Positions 35,305 to 44,293 of a stretch of 64,000 nucleotides of DNA are shown piece by piece. The stretch covers positions 37,130 to 101,129 of the forward strand of contig NZ_JALOAN010000002.1 of assembly GCF_023228785.1 (NCBI RefSeq). Direction: 5' to 3'. The translations under genes and the position numbers were made by a program. The stretch is from Sulfurimonas sp. GTDB lineage: Bacteria > Campylobacterota > Campylobacteria > Campylobacterales > Sulfurimonadaceae. The stretch's first letter is position 1. Every line of letters starts with the position of its first letter. The notes under the pieces are model-generated. The model saw nothing but the letters and a program-made list of their open reading frames with translations. It had not been told where the DNA came from and ran no database searches.

Positions 35305-37124
35305 GGTGTTTTAAATTCTAAAACCAACATAGTTATATCATCGCTTTGTTCGCAATCTTTAGTAAAGTTTGTTATTGATTTTTCCATAAATTGCATTGTT
35401 TGGCTTACACTATCTTGACTTGAAACACTTAGTGCATCACTTACTCTCTTATCTGAAAACTGCTCATCATCTTTAGAAAAAGCCTCTGTTACTCCATCAG
35501 TATATAAAAAGAGTTTAGAATTTTTAGTTAAAAAGATAGTCTCATCCCTAAAAGGAAGATCTTCAAAAGCTCCTACAACTGTGTTTCCAACTGCTTTGAG
35601 CCTTTTATACTCTTTACCATCACTTAAAAGATAAGGTTCATCATGTCCAGCATTAACGTAATTTAGCTCTCCACTTTTAATGTTTAGTATCCCTAAAAAA
35701 AGTGTTACAAACATATTCGCATCGTTGTTAGATGCGATGGTGTTGTTGAGTTTAACAACTATCTCTGATGCTGATAAGCCTATGGTTGAGTAGGCTCTTA
35801 AGTAGCTCCTTGTAACTGACATAAACATAGCAGCAGGAACACCTTTTCCTGAGACATCCGCAATTAAAAAACATAGATGCTCATCATCTATATAAAAAAA
35901 GTCATAAAAGTCTCCACCAACTGCTCTTGCTGGTTTTAGCATTGCACAAAGTGTTATGTTCTCATTTTTAGCCAAGCCCTTTGGCAACATACTTCTTTGG
36001 ATAGACTTTGCAATATCAAGTTCACTATCGATCTTTTGTTGTTGCATGGTAGCATCTCTTAGATCTTTTATGTACTTCTTTATTGCTTTTTGCATAGTAT
36101 CAATAGCTAAAGAGAGTCTATAGATCTCATCGTGAGTCTTTGGAAGAGTTATCTTTATATTAAAATCACTCTTTGCTATGTCATCTGTAATGCGAGTAAG
36201 CTCTCTTAATGGCTCAGTTACTCTACGAGATATAAGAGACATCGTAATTATAAGCAAGATAGCTCCAATGGTAGCTAAGATGATGTAGATGATAGACATA
36301 TAATGTAAAGATGAGAAGAGTTCGTCTATAGGGAAGACAATAGCAAGAGTTAGCTTAGTGTTTTTGATATTGGCGTAGTAAGTCCAGTGTTGTTCTTCTT
36401 TTATCATCTCATTATGCTTAAATTGTTTTTTATCATAGATTTGCATAACAAGAGCGGGATCTTTATGAGCTAAAATTTTATGCTCACTTGAGAGTATAAA
36501 AGCGTATCCAGAATCAAGTATCTCAATGGTTGAGATCATCTCTTGGATCTTTTGCAGGGTGAGATCTACTGTGAGAATAGCTACGAGTTCTTCTTGATAA
36601 AAGATAGGATTACTATATGTTGCCATTAGCATATCTCCACCGCCCTCATCAAAGTATGGTTCACTCCATATAGGCTCATTTTGCTCTAGAGGTATTTTGT
36701 ACCACTCTTTTGTAAGATAGTTATAATCTTTTGATGCTAGATCTCTATAGTGGATCTCGCCATTTTCCTTGTAGTAATAGGGTGAAAAAGGAGTTTTGTA
36801 AATCTTAGTAGGCTCAAAAGCTATAGTTGTACCAAAAAAAGAGTCCTCTTCTTCTAGCATTTGTGTTAAGCCATCTTTGATAGCTACTTCACTAAAGTCG
36901 CCCTCTTGGAAAACTTTTTTTATTCTTCTAGATGTTTTTTCTGCTTTTAAAATTAGAGTCTCGATTTGGTATCTACTGTTTTGCTCCATAAGTTGCGCTT
37001 TTTGTGTGGCATCTTCTAAGAGTTCTTTTTTTAAAAAGAGGTAGTTTACTCCTCCTGTAAAAGCTAAAATCAAAAGTGCAACAGAGACAGAAGCTAGAGC
37101 AAATCTTATAGATATACTACTCAC
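35301..37124 (-). CDS. Cache-HAMP-PP2C (SpoIIE/RsbU-type) protein phosphatase
   Basis: A 607-residue membrane receptor phosphatase. One helix at about 8-28, a periplasmic dCache domain to about 275 (PYYYKENGEIHYRDLASKDY region), a second helix 279-300, HAMP to about 355, then SpoIIE-type PP2C with RAVGGDFYDFFYI, LIADVSGKGVPAAMFM and YTDGVTEAF. It should dephosphorylate the STAS protein encoded next to it in response to an external ligand. Last gene of the eight-gene operon; its start overlaps the RsbW-like stop by four bases. Confidence 0.92.
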   Translation of the reverse strand: MSSISIRFALASVSVALLILAFTGGVNYLFLKKELLEDATQKAQLMEQNSRYQIETLILKAEKTSRRIKKVFQEGDFSEVAIKDGLTQMLEEEDSFFGTTIAFEPTKIYKTPFSPYYYKENGEIHYRDLASKDYNYLTKEWYKIPLEQNEPIWSEPYFDEGGGDMLMATYSNPIFYQEELVAILTVDLTLQKIQEMISTIEILDSGYAFILSSEHKILAHKDPALVMQIYDKKQFKHNEMIKEEQHWTYYANIKNTKLTLAIVFPIDELFSSLHYMSIIYIILATIGAILLIITMSLISRRVTEPLRELTRITDDIAKSDFNIKITLPKTHDEIYRLSLAIDTMQKAIKKYIKDLRDATMQQQKIDSELDIAKSIQRSMLPKGLAKNENITLCAMLKPARAVGGDFYDFFYIDDEHLCFLIADVSGKGVPAAMFMSVTRSYLRAYSTIGLSASEIVVKLNNTIASNNDANMFVTLFLGILNIKSGELNYVNAGHDEPYLLSDGKEYKRLKAVGNTVVGAFEDLPFRDETIFLTKNSKLFLYTDGVTEAFSKDDEQFSDKRVSDALSVSSQDSVSQTMQFMEKSITNFTKDCEQSDDITMLVLEFKTP

Positions 37125-37510
37125 AGACTAAGCCTTAAGACATTAAAACCACCTTCTTGTTTGTACTCTAAGTTTGGTGCATATTTTTTGACTAAGTATA
37201 TACCTAAACCACCAAGTTCTCTCTCTTGTATTTGTGCATCTATGTTTGGATCTTTATGATCTTGAAGATTAAAAGCTTTTGAGTTATCTCTATATTCCAT
37301 TATAAATCCACTTTTTTTATCAGTCTCTATCTCAATAGTAATAGAAGGGGTTCTACCTTCAAAGTCGGCATGGCGAACTAAGTTTGTAAGCAACTCCTCG
37401 CAGATAAACATCGCTTTAAATTTGGTTTTTTCATCAGCCCCATCAAGATACTCTTCTATTTTTAAAAGAGTTCCCTCTAGCTGATCTAGGTTCATTGCAA
37501 ATGTTGCCAT
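37121..37510 (-). CDS. RsbW/SpoIIAB-like serine kinase (HATPase)
   Basis: A 129-residue ATP-binding anti-sigma-type kinase. The N box is CEELLTNLVRHAD, the D-box RDNSKAFN deviates from D-x-G (Ser in place of Gly), and ERELGGLGIYLVKKY is the G2 region. In partner switching it phosphorylates the adjacent STAS protein and is countered by the adjacent PP2C. No sigma factor is in the operon, so the output is something other than, or remote from, a local sigma factor. Confidence 0.88.
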   Translation of the reverse strand: MATFAMNLDQLEGTLLKIEEYLDGADEKTKFKAMFICEELLTNLVRHADFEGRTPSITIEIETDKKSGFIMEYRDNSKAFNLQDHKDPNIDAQIQERELGGLGIYLVKKYAPNLEYKQEGGFNVLRLSL

Positions 37511-37514
37511 AATT

Positions 37515-37841
37515 TTATGCTAGAGCCTCTTGCTTTGTTCCAAATGACTCTATAAAGTTGTTAAAACCCGATAGAAAAAAGACATCATTTACCATCTCTT
37601 GCATTCCAAACACTCTATACTCAATCCCCTCTTTTTTAGAAGTCTTAGCCCCTGCTAAAAGAACTTGTAGTCCTGAGCTAGAGAGAAATGTAACCTCACT
37701 TAGATCTAGCAAACAAGATTCTGGTCTCTCTTCTAGCAGTTTTGCAAGTTCCGCTCCAAACTTTGGTGCATTAAAAGTATCTAGTTTTCCACTAGGTACA
37801 ACTATAAGTGTTTTCTCTTCTAGAAATGATGTAACTTCCAT
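37515..37841 (-). CDS. STAS-domain anti-sigma antagonist
   Basis: A 108-residue STAS protein like SpoIIAA or RsbV. The conserved loop FLSSSGLQVLLAG contains the expected phosphorylated serine (about Ser55); the usual Asp before it is Ser here. It is the switch between the RsbW-like kinase and PP2C phosphatase encoded after it. Spacing is 4 bp to the kinase and 9 bp from the permease. Confidence 0.9.
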   Translation of the reverse strand: MEVTSFLEEKTLIVVPSGKLDTFNAPKFGAELAKLLEERPESCLLDLSEVTFLSSSGLQVLLAGAKTSKKEGIEYRVFGMQEMVNDVFFLSGFNNFIESFGTKQEALA

Positions 37842-37850
37842 TTTTATCCT

Positions 37851-39032
37851 TTAAGTGGGGTTTATACTTATAATAGCAAATGTTTGCAGTAATGTTATCA
37901 CAAGCGTAGCACAAAATACAAGAATGAAGAAGATTGAAACAAGCTTGCTGCTCTTTGATTTGGCTCTCTTATAAGCGATGATACTAGGCAGTATTCCAAA
38001 TAAGATCACAACTCCAACACCGCCAACAAAACTAAGAGCCTTTAAAAAAATATCTGCATATAGATATGAAATAATAAGAGGCGGTAAAAAAGCCACTACA
38101 AAAAGAAGATATCTATTTTCTATATTAAAACTATTGGAAAATATATCTTTTAAAAAGTCTTTTAATGACATTCCTATAGATATAAATGAAGTGGTAATTG
38201 CTACAATGGCAAAGATTGTAGCTACTACTAAAAAGAGTTCTGAGCCTAAGATCTTTGACATCTCTACAGTCACAGGAACCCCTGTTATATATGCAGTATT
38301 TAAGCTTATATCTCCAAACTTAGGAACAACTCCTATGCCTACTATTAGCCAAATTATATTCATAAAAAGAGCTATGCCCATTCCCAACAAGATCGGTTTA
38401 TATATCTCATTACTCCAGTTAGAAGCTTTGCATAAACTTGGTATAACAAAGTGAAAAACAAAACCAGCTATGATCATTGGAAATGCAATTGGTAAGTATT
38501 TCCAATCTGCACTAGCAAACCTACTACTATCTATCTCTGTAGATCCAAGCCCTACGAGAGATAAAAACGAAACCCCAAGAATAAACATAAAAAATGTGTT
38601 GTACTTTTCAATAATCTCTATACTAGATACCGCTAATGTCGTAAGTAAAACAAAAATAGTTAAGAGAATTAATGGCTCAAAACTACTCTCTATACTAAAG
38701 AGAATCATAACTAACTGTGTACTTCCAGCAAGGTAGCTCGTTAGCACTCCATAAAAAATACTCATATTTGCTATAGATGTGAGCCATTTCCCGCTCTCGC
38801 CGAAGTGTTGCTCGTAAAGACTAGGCAGATTAAATGTCTCTTGTTTTGCTTCATTGATCTCACGAACAAGAACAAAACCAGTATAGAGCATAGTTATGCA
38901 AAGAAAAAACATTGCCATGAGTGATGGGTAAAAACCAGCTATACCTGCAACAATAGGCATAGCTAAAATTCCAGCACCGACCATATTTCCAGTTATGAGC
39001 AGTGCTATAAAAAAGATAGTTTTTTTACTCAT
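37851..39032 (-). CDS. aromatic/hydroxy amino acid permease (HAAAP/APC superfamily)
   Basis: A 393-residue inner-membrane protein with 11 helices. The N-terminal ITGNMVGAGILAMPIVAG is the substrate-binding unwound helix of Mtr/TyrP-type permeases. These import tryptophan, tyrosine, or sometimes serine/threonine with protons. It overlaps the HATPase-GNAT gene by eight bases, so it belongs to the LuxC/LuxE operon, and its substrate may be precursor or product of the enzymes there. Confidence 0.82.
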   Translation of the reverse strand: MSKKTIFFIALLITGNMVGAGILAMPIVAGIAGFYPSLMAMFFLCITMLYTGFVLVREINEAKQETFNLPSLYEQHFGESGKWLTSIANMSIFYGVLTSYLAGSTQLVMILFSIESSFEPLILLTIFVLLTTLAVSSIEIIEKYNTFFMFILGVSFLSLVGLGSTEIDSSRFASADWKYLPIAFPMIIAGFVFHFVIPSLCKASNWSNEIYKPILLGMGIALFMNIIWLIVGIGVVPKFGDISLNTAYITGVPVTVEMSKILGSELFLVVATIFAIVAITTSFISIGMSLKDFLKDIFSNSFNIENRYLLFVVAFLPPLIISYLYADIFLKALSFVGGVGVVILFGILPSIIAYKRAKSKSSKLVSIFFILVFCATLVITLLQTFAIISINPT

Positions 39033-40524
39033 TTATTTGGTTTGGATCTTGTGAGCAAATATAATCTCTTAACTCTTTTGCTAATGGTGTGTAACTTTGA
39101 ATAAGAGAGTAATCAAACTTTAGGTTATTTATAAACTGAAATACTAAAGCATTGTCGTGATGGTAGTGTGGAAATATTCCAGCAAATATATAGCCCATCT
39201 CTTCTAGACTCTCTACTAGATCTGGTAAGTTTTCATCCTCTAGATCTAGGTATATGTAGGTAATATCAATCTTAGCAATAGAGAACTTTTTTGTTAGAAA
39301 CTTTACAAGATCTAGTGCATCAGAGGCTATGCTTTGAAGAATTATTTCAGCGATGTTTATAGCAGGTATAATAGTATCTACTATCTGAGTTTTTAGTGGC
39401 GTTATTTCCCTTTTTGATGGGGCTTTTTGTCTAACTTTTATACCTATACCATCATAGAGTTTTGTTATCATTTGCTCATGTTTTTTTGGCATAAAAAGTT
39501 CAACTATCTCCTCTTTTTTTAGAGCTATATAACTTATGATAGTTGATTCTCTTTGAGTTAAACTATTGGTTATATTTCTAAAAGATAGCTCAGATCCAGC
39601 ATACCCAACCAAAAGAGCTACATCACTAAAGCCATACTTAACGCAGATCTTTTGTGTAAACTCATGGTTTGTAACTGAGTGAGAGAAGATCCCATGATAT
39701 GAAGATCCCTTTGCTTCATGCATAATCTTAGATATAAGTTGACTCATAATACCTTGCCCACGAAACACAGGATCACTTATCGCCATTCCCCACTCACTTA
39801 TCTTTGCCCCCTCAAATGGTTGCATCAAAGCAATATGTCCTATGACTCTATTTTGCTGTGAGATTGCGACTTTTGATATAAGAGAATTATCTTCTATATT
39901 GTTGATTAATCTATCTGGGTAATAAACCAAATCATTAACATAAGAGTAACCATAGCTTTTATAAAAAAGGCGGGAGATCCCGGTTATATCCTCGCTTGTT
40001 GGAACTCTTATGAGTTCAAACCTATCTTCTTCTATAGCCTGTTGTAGTTCTAAATTTTCATCTATTCTTGTATTTGATGCGTAGATTGTCATCTCTATGG
40101 AGCGACCATCTTTTCCTTTGTTTATATATCTATACTTATCTAAAAGCTTATGAATCACAAAGTCACTAAGAGCACTTATATCATCCCCATCACTCTTTGC
40201 AAGGCTCTCAAAAGAGACATTTTTTACCATCTCATCAAGACTCTGATCTACTTTTTTAAAAGGGTTTTTAGGTATGCCATTATCTGAGATAGAAACTCTT
40301 AAGCCAGATGCAATTTGCGAGATCTCTACTTCAATATCTTCTTCACTACCAGACTCAAAATCAAAAGAGATAGTGTTTTGCAGACTCTCTTCTAAGGCAT
40401 AAGAGAGTCTTTGTGTCTCTTTTTTACTAAGTCCTACGAGTGAGCTTATAGAGTTTAAATAACCAACCAAAGGCTCAATAGAGTCAAAATCATTTTTTAT
40501 GATTACTTTACTAGTTTTATACAT
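39025..40524 (-). CDS. HATPase-GNAT fusion protein with unknown C-terminal domain
   Basis: A 499-residue protein in three parts. Residues 1-148 form a GHKL ATPase of anti-sigma type with an N box EESLQN at 45-50 and DNG at 81-83. Residues about 168-310 are a GNAT acetyltransferase with the acetyl-CoA loop RGQGIM at 255-260. Residues 310-499 have strands ITYIYLDLEDENLPDLVESLE and FAGIFPHYHHDNALVFQF that I cannot assign. It could link phosphorylation of the STAS protein to acyl transfer. Such a joining of the two domains is unusual. Confidence 0.8.
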   Translation of the reverse strand: MYKTSKVIIKNDFDSIEPLVGYLNSISSLVGLSKKETQRLSYALEESLQNTISFDFESGSEEDIEVEISQIASGLRVSISDNGIPKNPFKKVDQSLDEMVKNVSFESLAKSDGDDISALSDFVIHKLLDKYRYINKGKDGRSIEMTIYASNTRIDENLELQQAIEEDRFELIRVPTSEDITGISRLFYKSYGYSYVNDLVYYPDRLINNIEDNSLISKVAISQQNRVIGHIALMQPFEGAKISEWGMAISDPVFRGQGIMSQLISKIMHEAKGSSYHGIFSHSVTNHEFTQKICVKYGFSDVALLVGYAGSELSFRNITNSLTQRESTIISYIALKKEEIVELFMPKKHEQMITKLYDGIGIKVRQKAPSKREITPLKTQIVDTIIPAINIAEIILQSIASDALDLVKFLTKKFSIAKIDITYIYLDLEDENLPDLVESLEEMGYIFAGIFPHYHHDNALVFQFINNLKFDYSLIQSYTPLAKELRDYICSQDPNQINE

Positions 40525-40525
40525 G

Positions 40526-41791
40526 CTAAAGGATCAACCTTTTATCTAAGATTCTCTTTGTTTTACCAGTTCTTGCATTTTTTTCTAAAGTATCTGAGTT
40601 GCACCACTCTACTGAGATTGGATGAATTATATTATTAGCAAGCAACTCTGTAAACATTGGTCTTTGCTCATAAAGGTACTCTATGATCTTAGCTGAGAGT
40701 AGTTCTTGATCTGATGGCAAAGATACGGCAACTGCTCTTATAACTGCTCTATCTTTTTTACCGTCATGAGTCACTAGAAGTTGAAAGTTTACTACTTTTA
40801 CCTCATCGCTAAAATGTTTTAAAACGTCCATAATATCTTGAGCATATAGTGTAGCTGGACCTATTCTAGCACCCTCCTCAGAGCGACCAAGAAGTTTAAA
40901 CCTTCTATCCTTGACTCCTACCTCCTCACACCACATAGCCATATCGCCAACTGGGTAACGAATAAGTGGCATAAGTTTTCTGTTTAGGTTTGTAACTAAA
41001 AGTACGCCTCCTCTATTTGGCTCACTTATTACTTCAAGCGTATCTTCATCTACTATTTCCATAATAGTACTCTCATCAAATACTCTATGCTCACCATTTT
41101 TGCAAGTTGCCTCATCAAAGTAACCTAATTCCCCTCCATCAACAGATGCATAAAGAACTGAGTGAACTTTTATATCGCCAAAGAACTCTCTTATAGCTTG
41201 AAGTTGATCATCATAAAATGACTCTCCACCAAAGAGGATTAGTTCTATGTTTAGCTCTATCTCTTTGTGTTCTTGAAGGTAAGAGACTATATTCATAATG
41301 GTAGTTGGAACACCAGCGATAACATTTATATTTAGCTTCTCAAGCATCTCTACCATTACAGATATTTCAGTCTGCCCAGCGATAGGATAACTCACACCAA
41401 CATCAGCACACTTTATAAGATCTGTTATATAGATAAAAGAAGCATATAACTCTCCACCATAAAAAAGATTTGCAATGCGATCACCTTTTTTTATGCCATT
41501 GTTTCTAAAGCCTCTCCCCGAAACCTCTGCAAAGTCACCCCACTCTCTTGCAGTGAAGTAAGAGTATTTTGGATTGCCCGAAGTTCCCCCACTCTTAAAG
41601 ACCAAACCGCTCTCATGTTTTGCTGTAAGAACTCCCTTTCCAAAGTTCTCATTTGCTCTCCAAAATTCTTTTTGATCTACTATAGGATATTTTGAGATAT
41701 CATCGCAACCTTGCGCCACATTTTCATAGTGTTTTAAATAGTAAGGCGAGTTTTCTCTAACGAAATTTACATGATCTAAAAATTTCTTCAT
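40526..41791 (-). CDS. PaaK/LuxE-type adenylate-forming ligase
   Basis: A 421-residue ligase of the phenylacetate-CoA ligase/CoF synthetase superfamily. The P-loop is VFKSGGTSGNPKYSYF with SGGTSG at 67-72; later RYPVGDMAMWC and LLGRSEEGARIGPATLY are the A5/A8-like motifs. It activates a carboxylic acid as an acyl-adenylate, probably transferring it to a thiol. It overlaps the LuxC-PaaK fusion by four bases and ends near the HATPase-GNAT gene. Substrate unknown. Confidence 0.85.
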   Translation of the reverse strand: MKKFLDHVNFVRENSPYYLKHYENVAQGCDDISKYPIVDQKEFWRANENFGKGVLTAKHESGLVFKSGGTSGNPKYSYFTAREWGDFAEVSGRGFRNNGIKKGDRIANLFYGGELYASFIYITDLIKCADVGVSYPIAGQTEISVMVEMLEKLNINVIAGVPTTIMNIVSYLQEHKEIELNIELILFGGESFYDDQLQAIREFFGDIKVHSVLYASVDGGELGYFDEATCKNGEHRVFDESTIMEIVDEDTLEVISEPNRGGVLLVTNLNRKLMPLIRYPVGDMAMWCEEVGVKDRRFKLLGRSEEGARIGPATLYAQDIMDVLKHFSDEVKVVNFQLLVTHDGKKDRAVIRAVAVSLPSDQELLSAKIIEYLYEQRPMFTELLANNIIHPISVEWCNSDTLEKNARTGKTKRILDKRLIL

Positions 41792-44292
41792 TTTGCAATC
41801 CTTTTGTCTATGATATGTTTAATCTTTCCTGAGTGAGTAACCATCTCAAACTCCTCAATATCTACTAAGTGAGTCTCAAACTTTAAGCCTATGTCTACAC
41901 TGACTTCTAAGTCTTTATAGTTTTTTTGCAAATAAGTGCTTATCTCATCACTACTCACACCAATGGTTGCATCTAATTTTAGGGTTAGTTTTGTGTCAAT
42001 ACCCTCATTTGTAAGAAGGACTTGAACTACTCCGCTATAGTTAAATCCATCTTTAAGAAAGTCTGCAAATTTGTTAAAATGCAGAAATGGACCTCCCGCT
42101 TTAAAGACATCACTACTTCTTCCTTGAAGTGTAAATTTTGGCTCTACTCGTCCACAAGAACAAGGCTCTTTGTTTATAAAACCGCTATCGCCTATCTCGT
42201 AGCGTAATATATTTTGACCTTTTCTCTTCTTTGAGCTGAAGATGAGTCTTCCGCTCTCTCCATCAGACACTTTTACTTCACTATCAAGATCAAAGATCTC
42301 AAGCTCTTGAATGTGAGATAGTAGATGATACTCATTTGACTTACATTCACTACACTGATAACCTAAAGGACCAGCATCGTTACTTCCATAAGCAGCAGCG
42401 CGGACAAGCTCAACTCCAAACTCAGATTTCAGATACTCTATCTGCTCTTGTGGAAAATGATCCCCTCCAAAGAAGAGTTTTTTTACCACTCTATGCTCTT
42501 TAAATAGCTCTTTATTATCTGCAAAGAGCTTCATAATCAAAGTTGGCAAACTCAAGATTGAATTTATGTTTTTCTCAACTATAAGTCTTCCTATCACCTC
42601 AGTGTCTTCCATAATTCCCATAGGATAATGTGGAACCCTTAAGTACTCTAAAATAGTATGAAAACTTAAAAATCCACCATAGAGATGCCCAGCCGCAAAC
42701 ATATTTATAACGCTATCACTCTTAGGATCTAGCCCTGCACTAAAGAGACCATAAGCAGTAGCTTTCATTTGGGTGTGGTAATCTTCATAGGTGTAGTAAG
42801 AATAAGTTGTTTTTCCAGAAGAACCACCGCTTTTAAAGGTTAGATCTACAAACTTACTCTCAACATCAAGAGCTTGAAACTTCTCCTTACTCATAATAGA
42901 GATCTTTGAGAGATCTCTTGTGTAAGATCCCTCAAACTCTCTAAAACTAGCAACTCCATCTAGTTCATCACCCAAGAGTAAAGAGATCTTTTTCATAAAA
43001 GAAGGTAGAGCATAAACACCATCGTGAGGCTCGCCAATATACCCATCATGCATATGACCAGCCTCCCGCACTCTTAAACAACCAGAACCAAAGAGTCTTC
43101 TTGAGAGTTCTACAACTCTGTGCTTTGGAGCTATAAGTGCCGCAGTTTGAAGGTAACTCTTCATAGGATGCAGTACAGATATGATCTCATCTGCTTTAAG
43201 AGGTTTGATAAGAATAGTTCTAAAAAGAGGCGATACTCCTAAACTTTTTCGTTTGTCAGCTATAACGCTCCAACTTAGATCTTTTGCTCTTAAAACATAG
43301 GTAAGATCTAGAGCTTCTTCAGTTTTAGCGATGCTCACAACTGTACTGATCTCAGCCTCAGCTCCACTACTAGGAGTAGATCTTGGCATAGTAGGTGAAA
43401 TCTCACCTAGGATAGTTGCAAAACTATCTGCAAAACTCTTTAACTCTTCAAAATTTGAACTCTCCACAAAAATATCTTGAGGGCTTGAACAAGCGTTTTG
43501 ATCTAGTAAACAAATATCTTCTGCTACTTTTCTCATAGCGTTACTATCTTTTATCTTCTCTTTTGCAAAGTAAGCAAAAGAGATCTTATGTCCCCACGGT
43601 ACAAATCTAACACCTTGTGGAGTCATATTTTGCACACTCTTTATCGCTTCTTCGCTTCCCCAAGCAGACACAACATCTGCGGAGTCTATGATCTGTTGAA
43701 GTAGCTCTTTTTGTTTTGAAGAGACTTCTAAAATGATGATGTAAGGCTTTAGTAACTCTTTTGTATCAAACTCTAAAAAAGCTTCCATAAAGAGTTGTGG
43801 AAGTTGGTTTTGATTTGTAGAAGTTTTTAAAATGTTTACATTTCCACTAAGAAGTCCCTCAAATACACAAAGAACTCCAACGGTAAAAACATTTGTAGGA
43901 GCGATATGAACAAGTGTTCCTAGTGGCATCCAAGCTTCAAAATGCTCCTCTTTCATCGAACTTCTATCGATACTAAAAGGGTTATCACTTCCAAGCTCAG
44001 AGATTAGTTTTTTCTCAAGATTTTCCTTAGATATAAAAGAGATAATACTACCTAGCATCGCCTCCGCTTTTGGTCTTGAAGCCTCTTGTGTTTTCATAGC
44101 GAGATCTACAAACTTCTCAAAAAGTTCGCCATGAGATGAGAGTTCCTTATGCATCTTTTGTGAGAGTTCTAAAAAATACTCTATAACAAAAGGCTTACCT
44201 AAAACCGGTTCTATAAAACTTGTTATGTTGTCTAGGTTATTTTGAAGAGTCTCATCACTTATCCACTCTCCTTGCCATAAATGTTTTTGCAT
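41788..44292 (-). CDS. LuxC-type acyl reductase fused to PaaK-like ligase
   Basis: An 834-residue fusion. Residues 1-435 match LuxC (acyl-CoA/acyl-enzyme reductase): AWMPLGTLVHIAPTNVFTVG and the catalytic Cys268 in DQNACSSPQ. Residues about 465-834 match the PaaK-like ligases with FKSGGSSGKTTYSYY at 486-500, cysteine pairs CSEC (647-650) and CSCG (711-714), and YEIGDSGFI. The protein could activate a carboxylate and reduce it to an aldehyde in one polypeptide. The fusion is in frame without any internal stop or weak join. Confidence 0.88.
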   Translation of the reverse strand: MQKHLWQGEWISDETLQNNLDNITSFIEPVLGKPFVIEYFLELSQKMHKELSSHGELFEKFVDLAMKTQEASRPKAEAMLGSIISFISKENLEKKLISELGSDNPFSIDRSSMKEEHFEAWMPLGTLVHIAPTNVFTVGVLCVFEGLLSGNVNILKTSTNQNQLPQLFMEAFLEFDTKELLKPYIIILEVSSKQKELLQQIIDSADVVSAWGSEEAIKSVQNMTPQGVRFVPWGHKISFAYFAKEKIKDSNAMRKVAEDICLLDQNACSSPQDIFVESSNFEELKSFADSFATILGEISPTMPRSTPSSGAEAEISTVVSIAKTEEALDLTYVLRAKDLSWSVIADKRKSLGVSPLFRTILIKPLKADEIISVLHPMKSYLQTAALIAPKHRVVELSRRLFGSGCLRVREAGHMHDGYIGEPHDGVYALPSFMKKISLLLGDELDGVASFREFEGSYTRDLSKISIMSKEKFQALDVESKFVDLTFKSGGSSGKTTYSYYTYEDYHTQMKATAYGLFSAGLDPKSDSVINMFAAGHLYGGFLSFHTILEYLRVPHYPMGIMEDTEVIGRLIVEKNINSILSLPTLIMKLFADNKELFKEHRVVKKLFFGGDHFPQEQIEYLKSEFGVELVRAAAYGSNDAGPLGYQCSECKSNEYHLLSHIQELEIFDLDSEVKVSDGESGRLIFSSKKRKGQNILRYEIGDSGFINKEPCSCGRVEPKFTLQGRSSDVFKAGGPFLHFNKFADFLKDGFNYSGVVQVLLTNEGIDTKLTLKLDATIGVSSDEISTYLQKNYKDLEVSVDIGLKFETHLVDIEEFEMVTHSGKIKHIIDKRIAK

Positions 44293-44293
44293 C

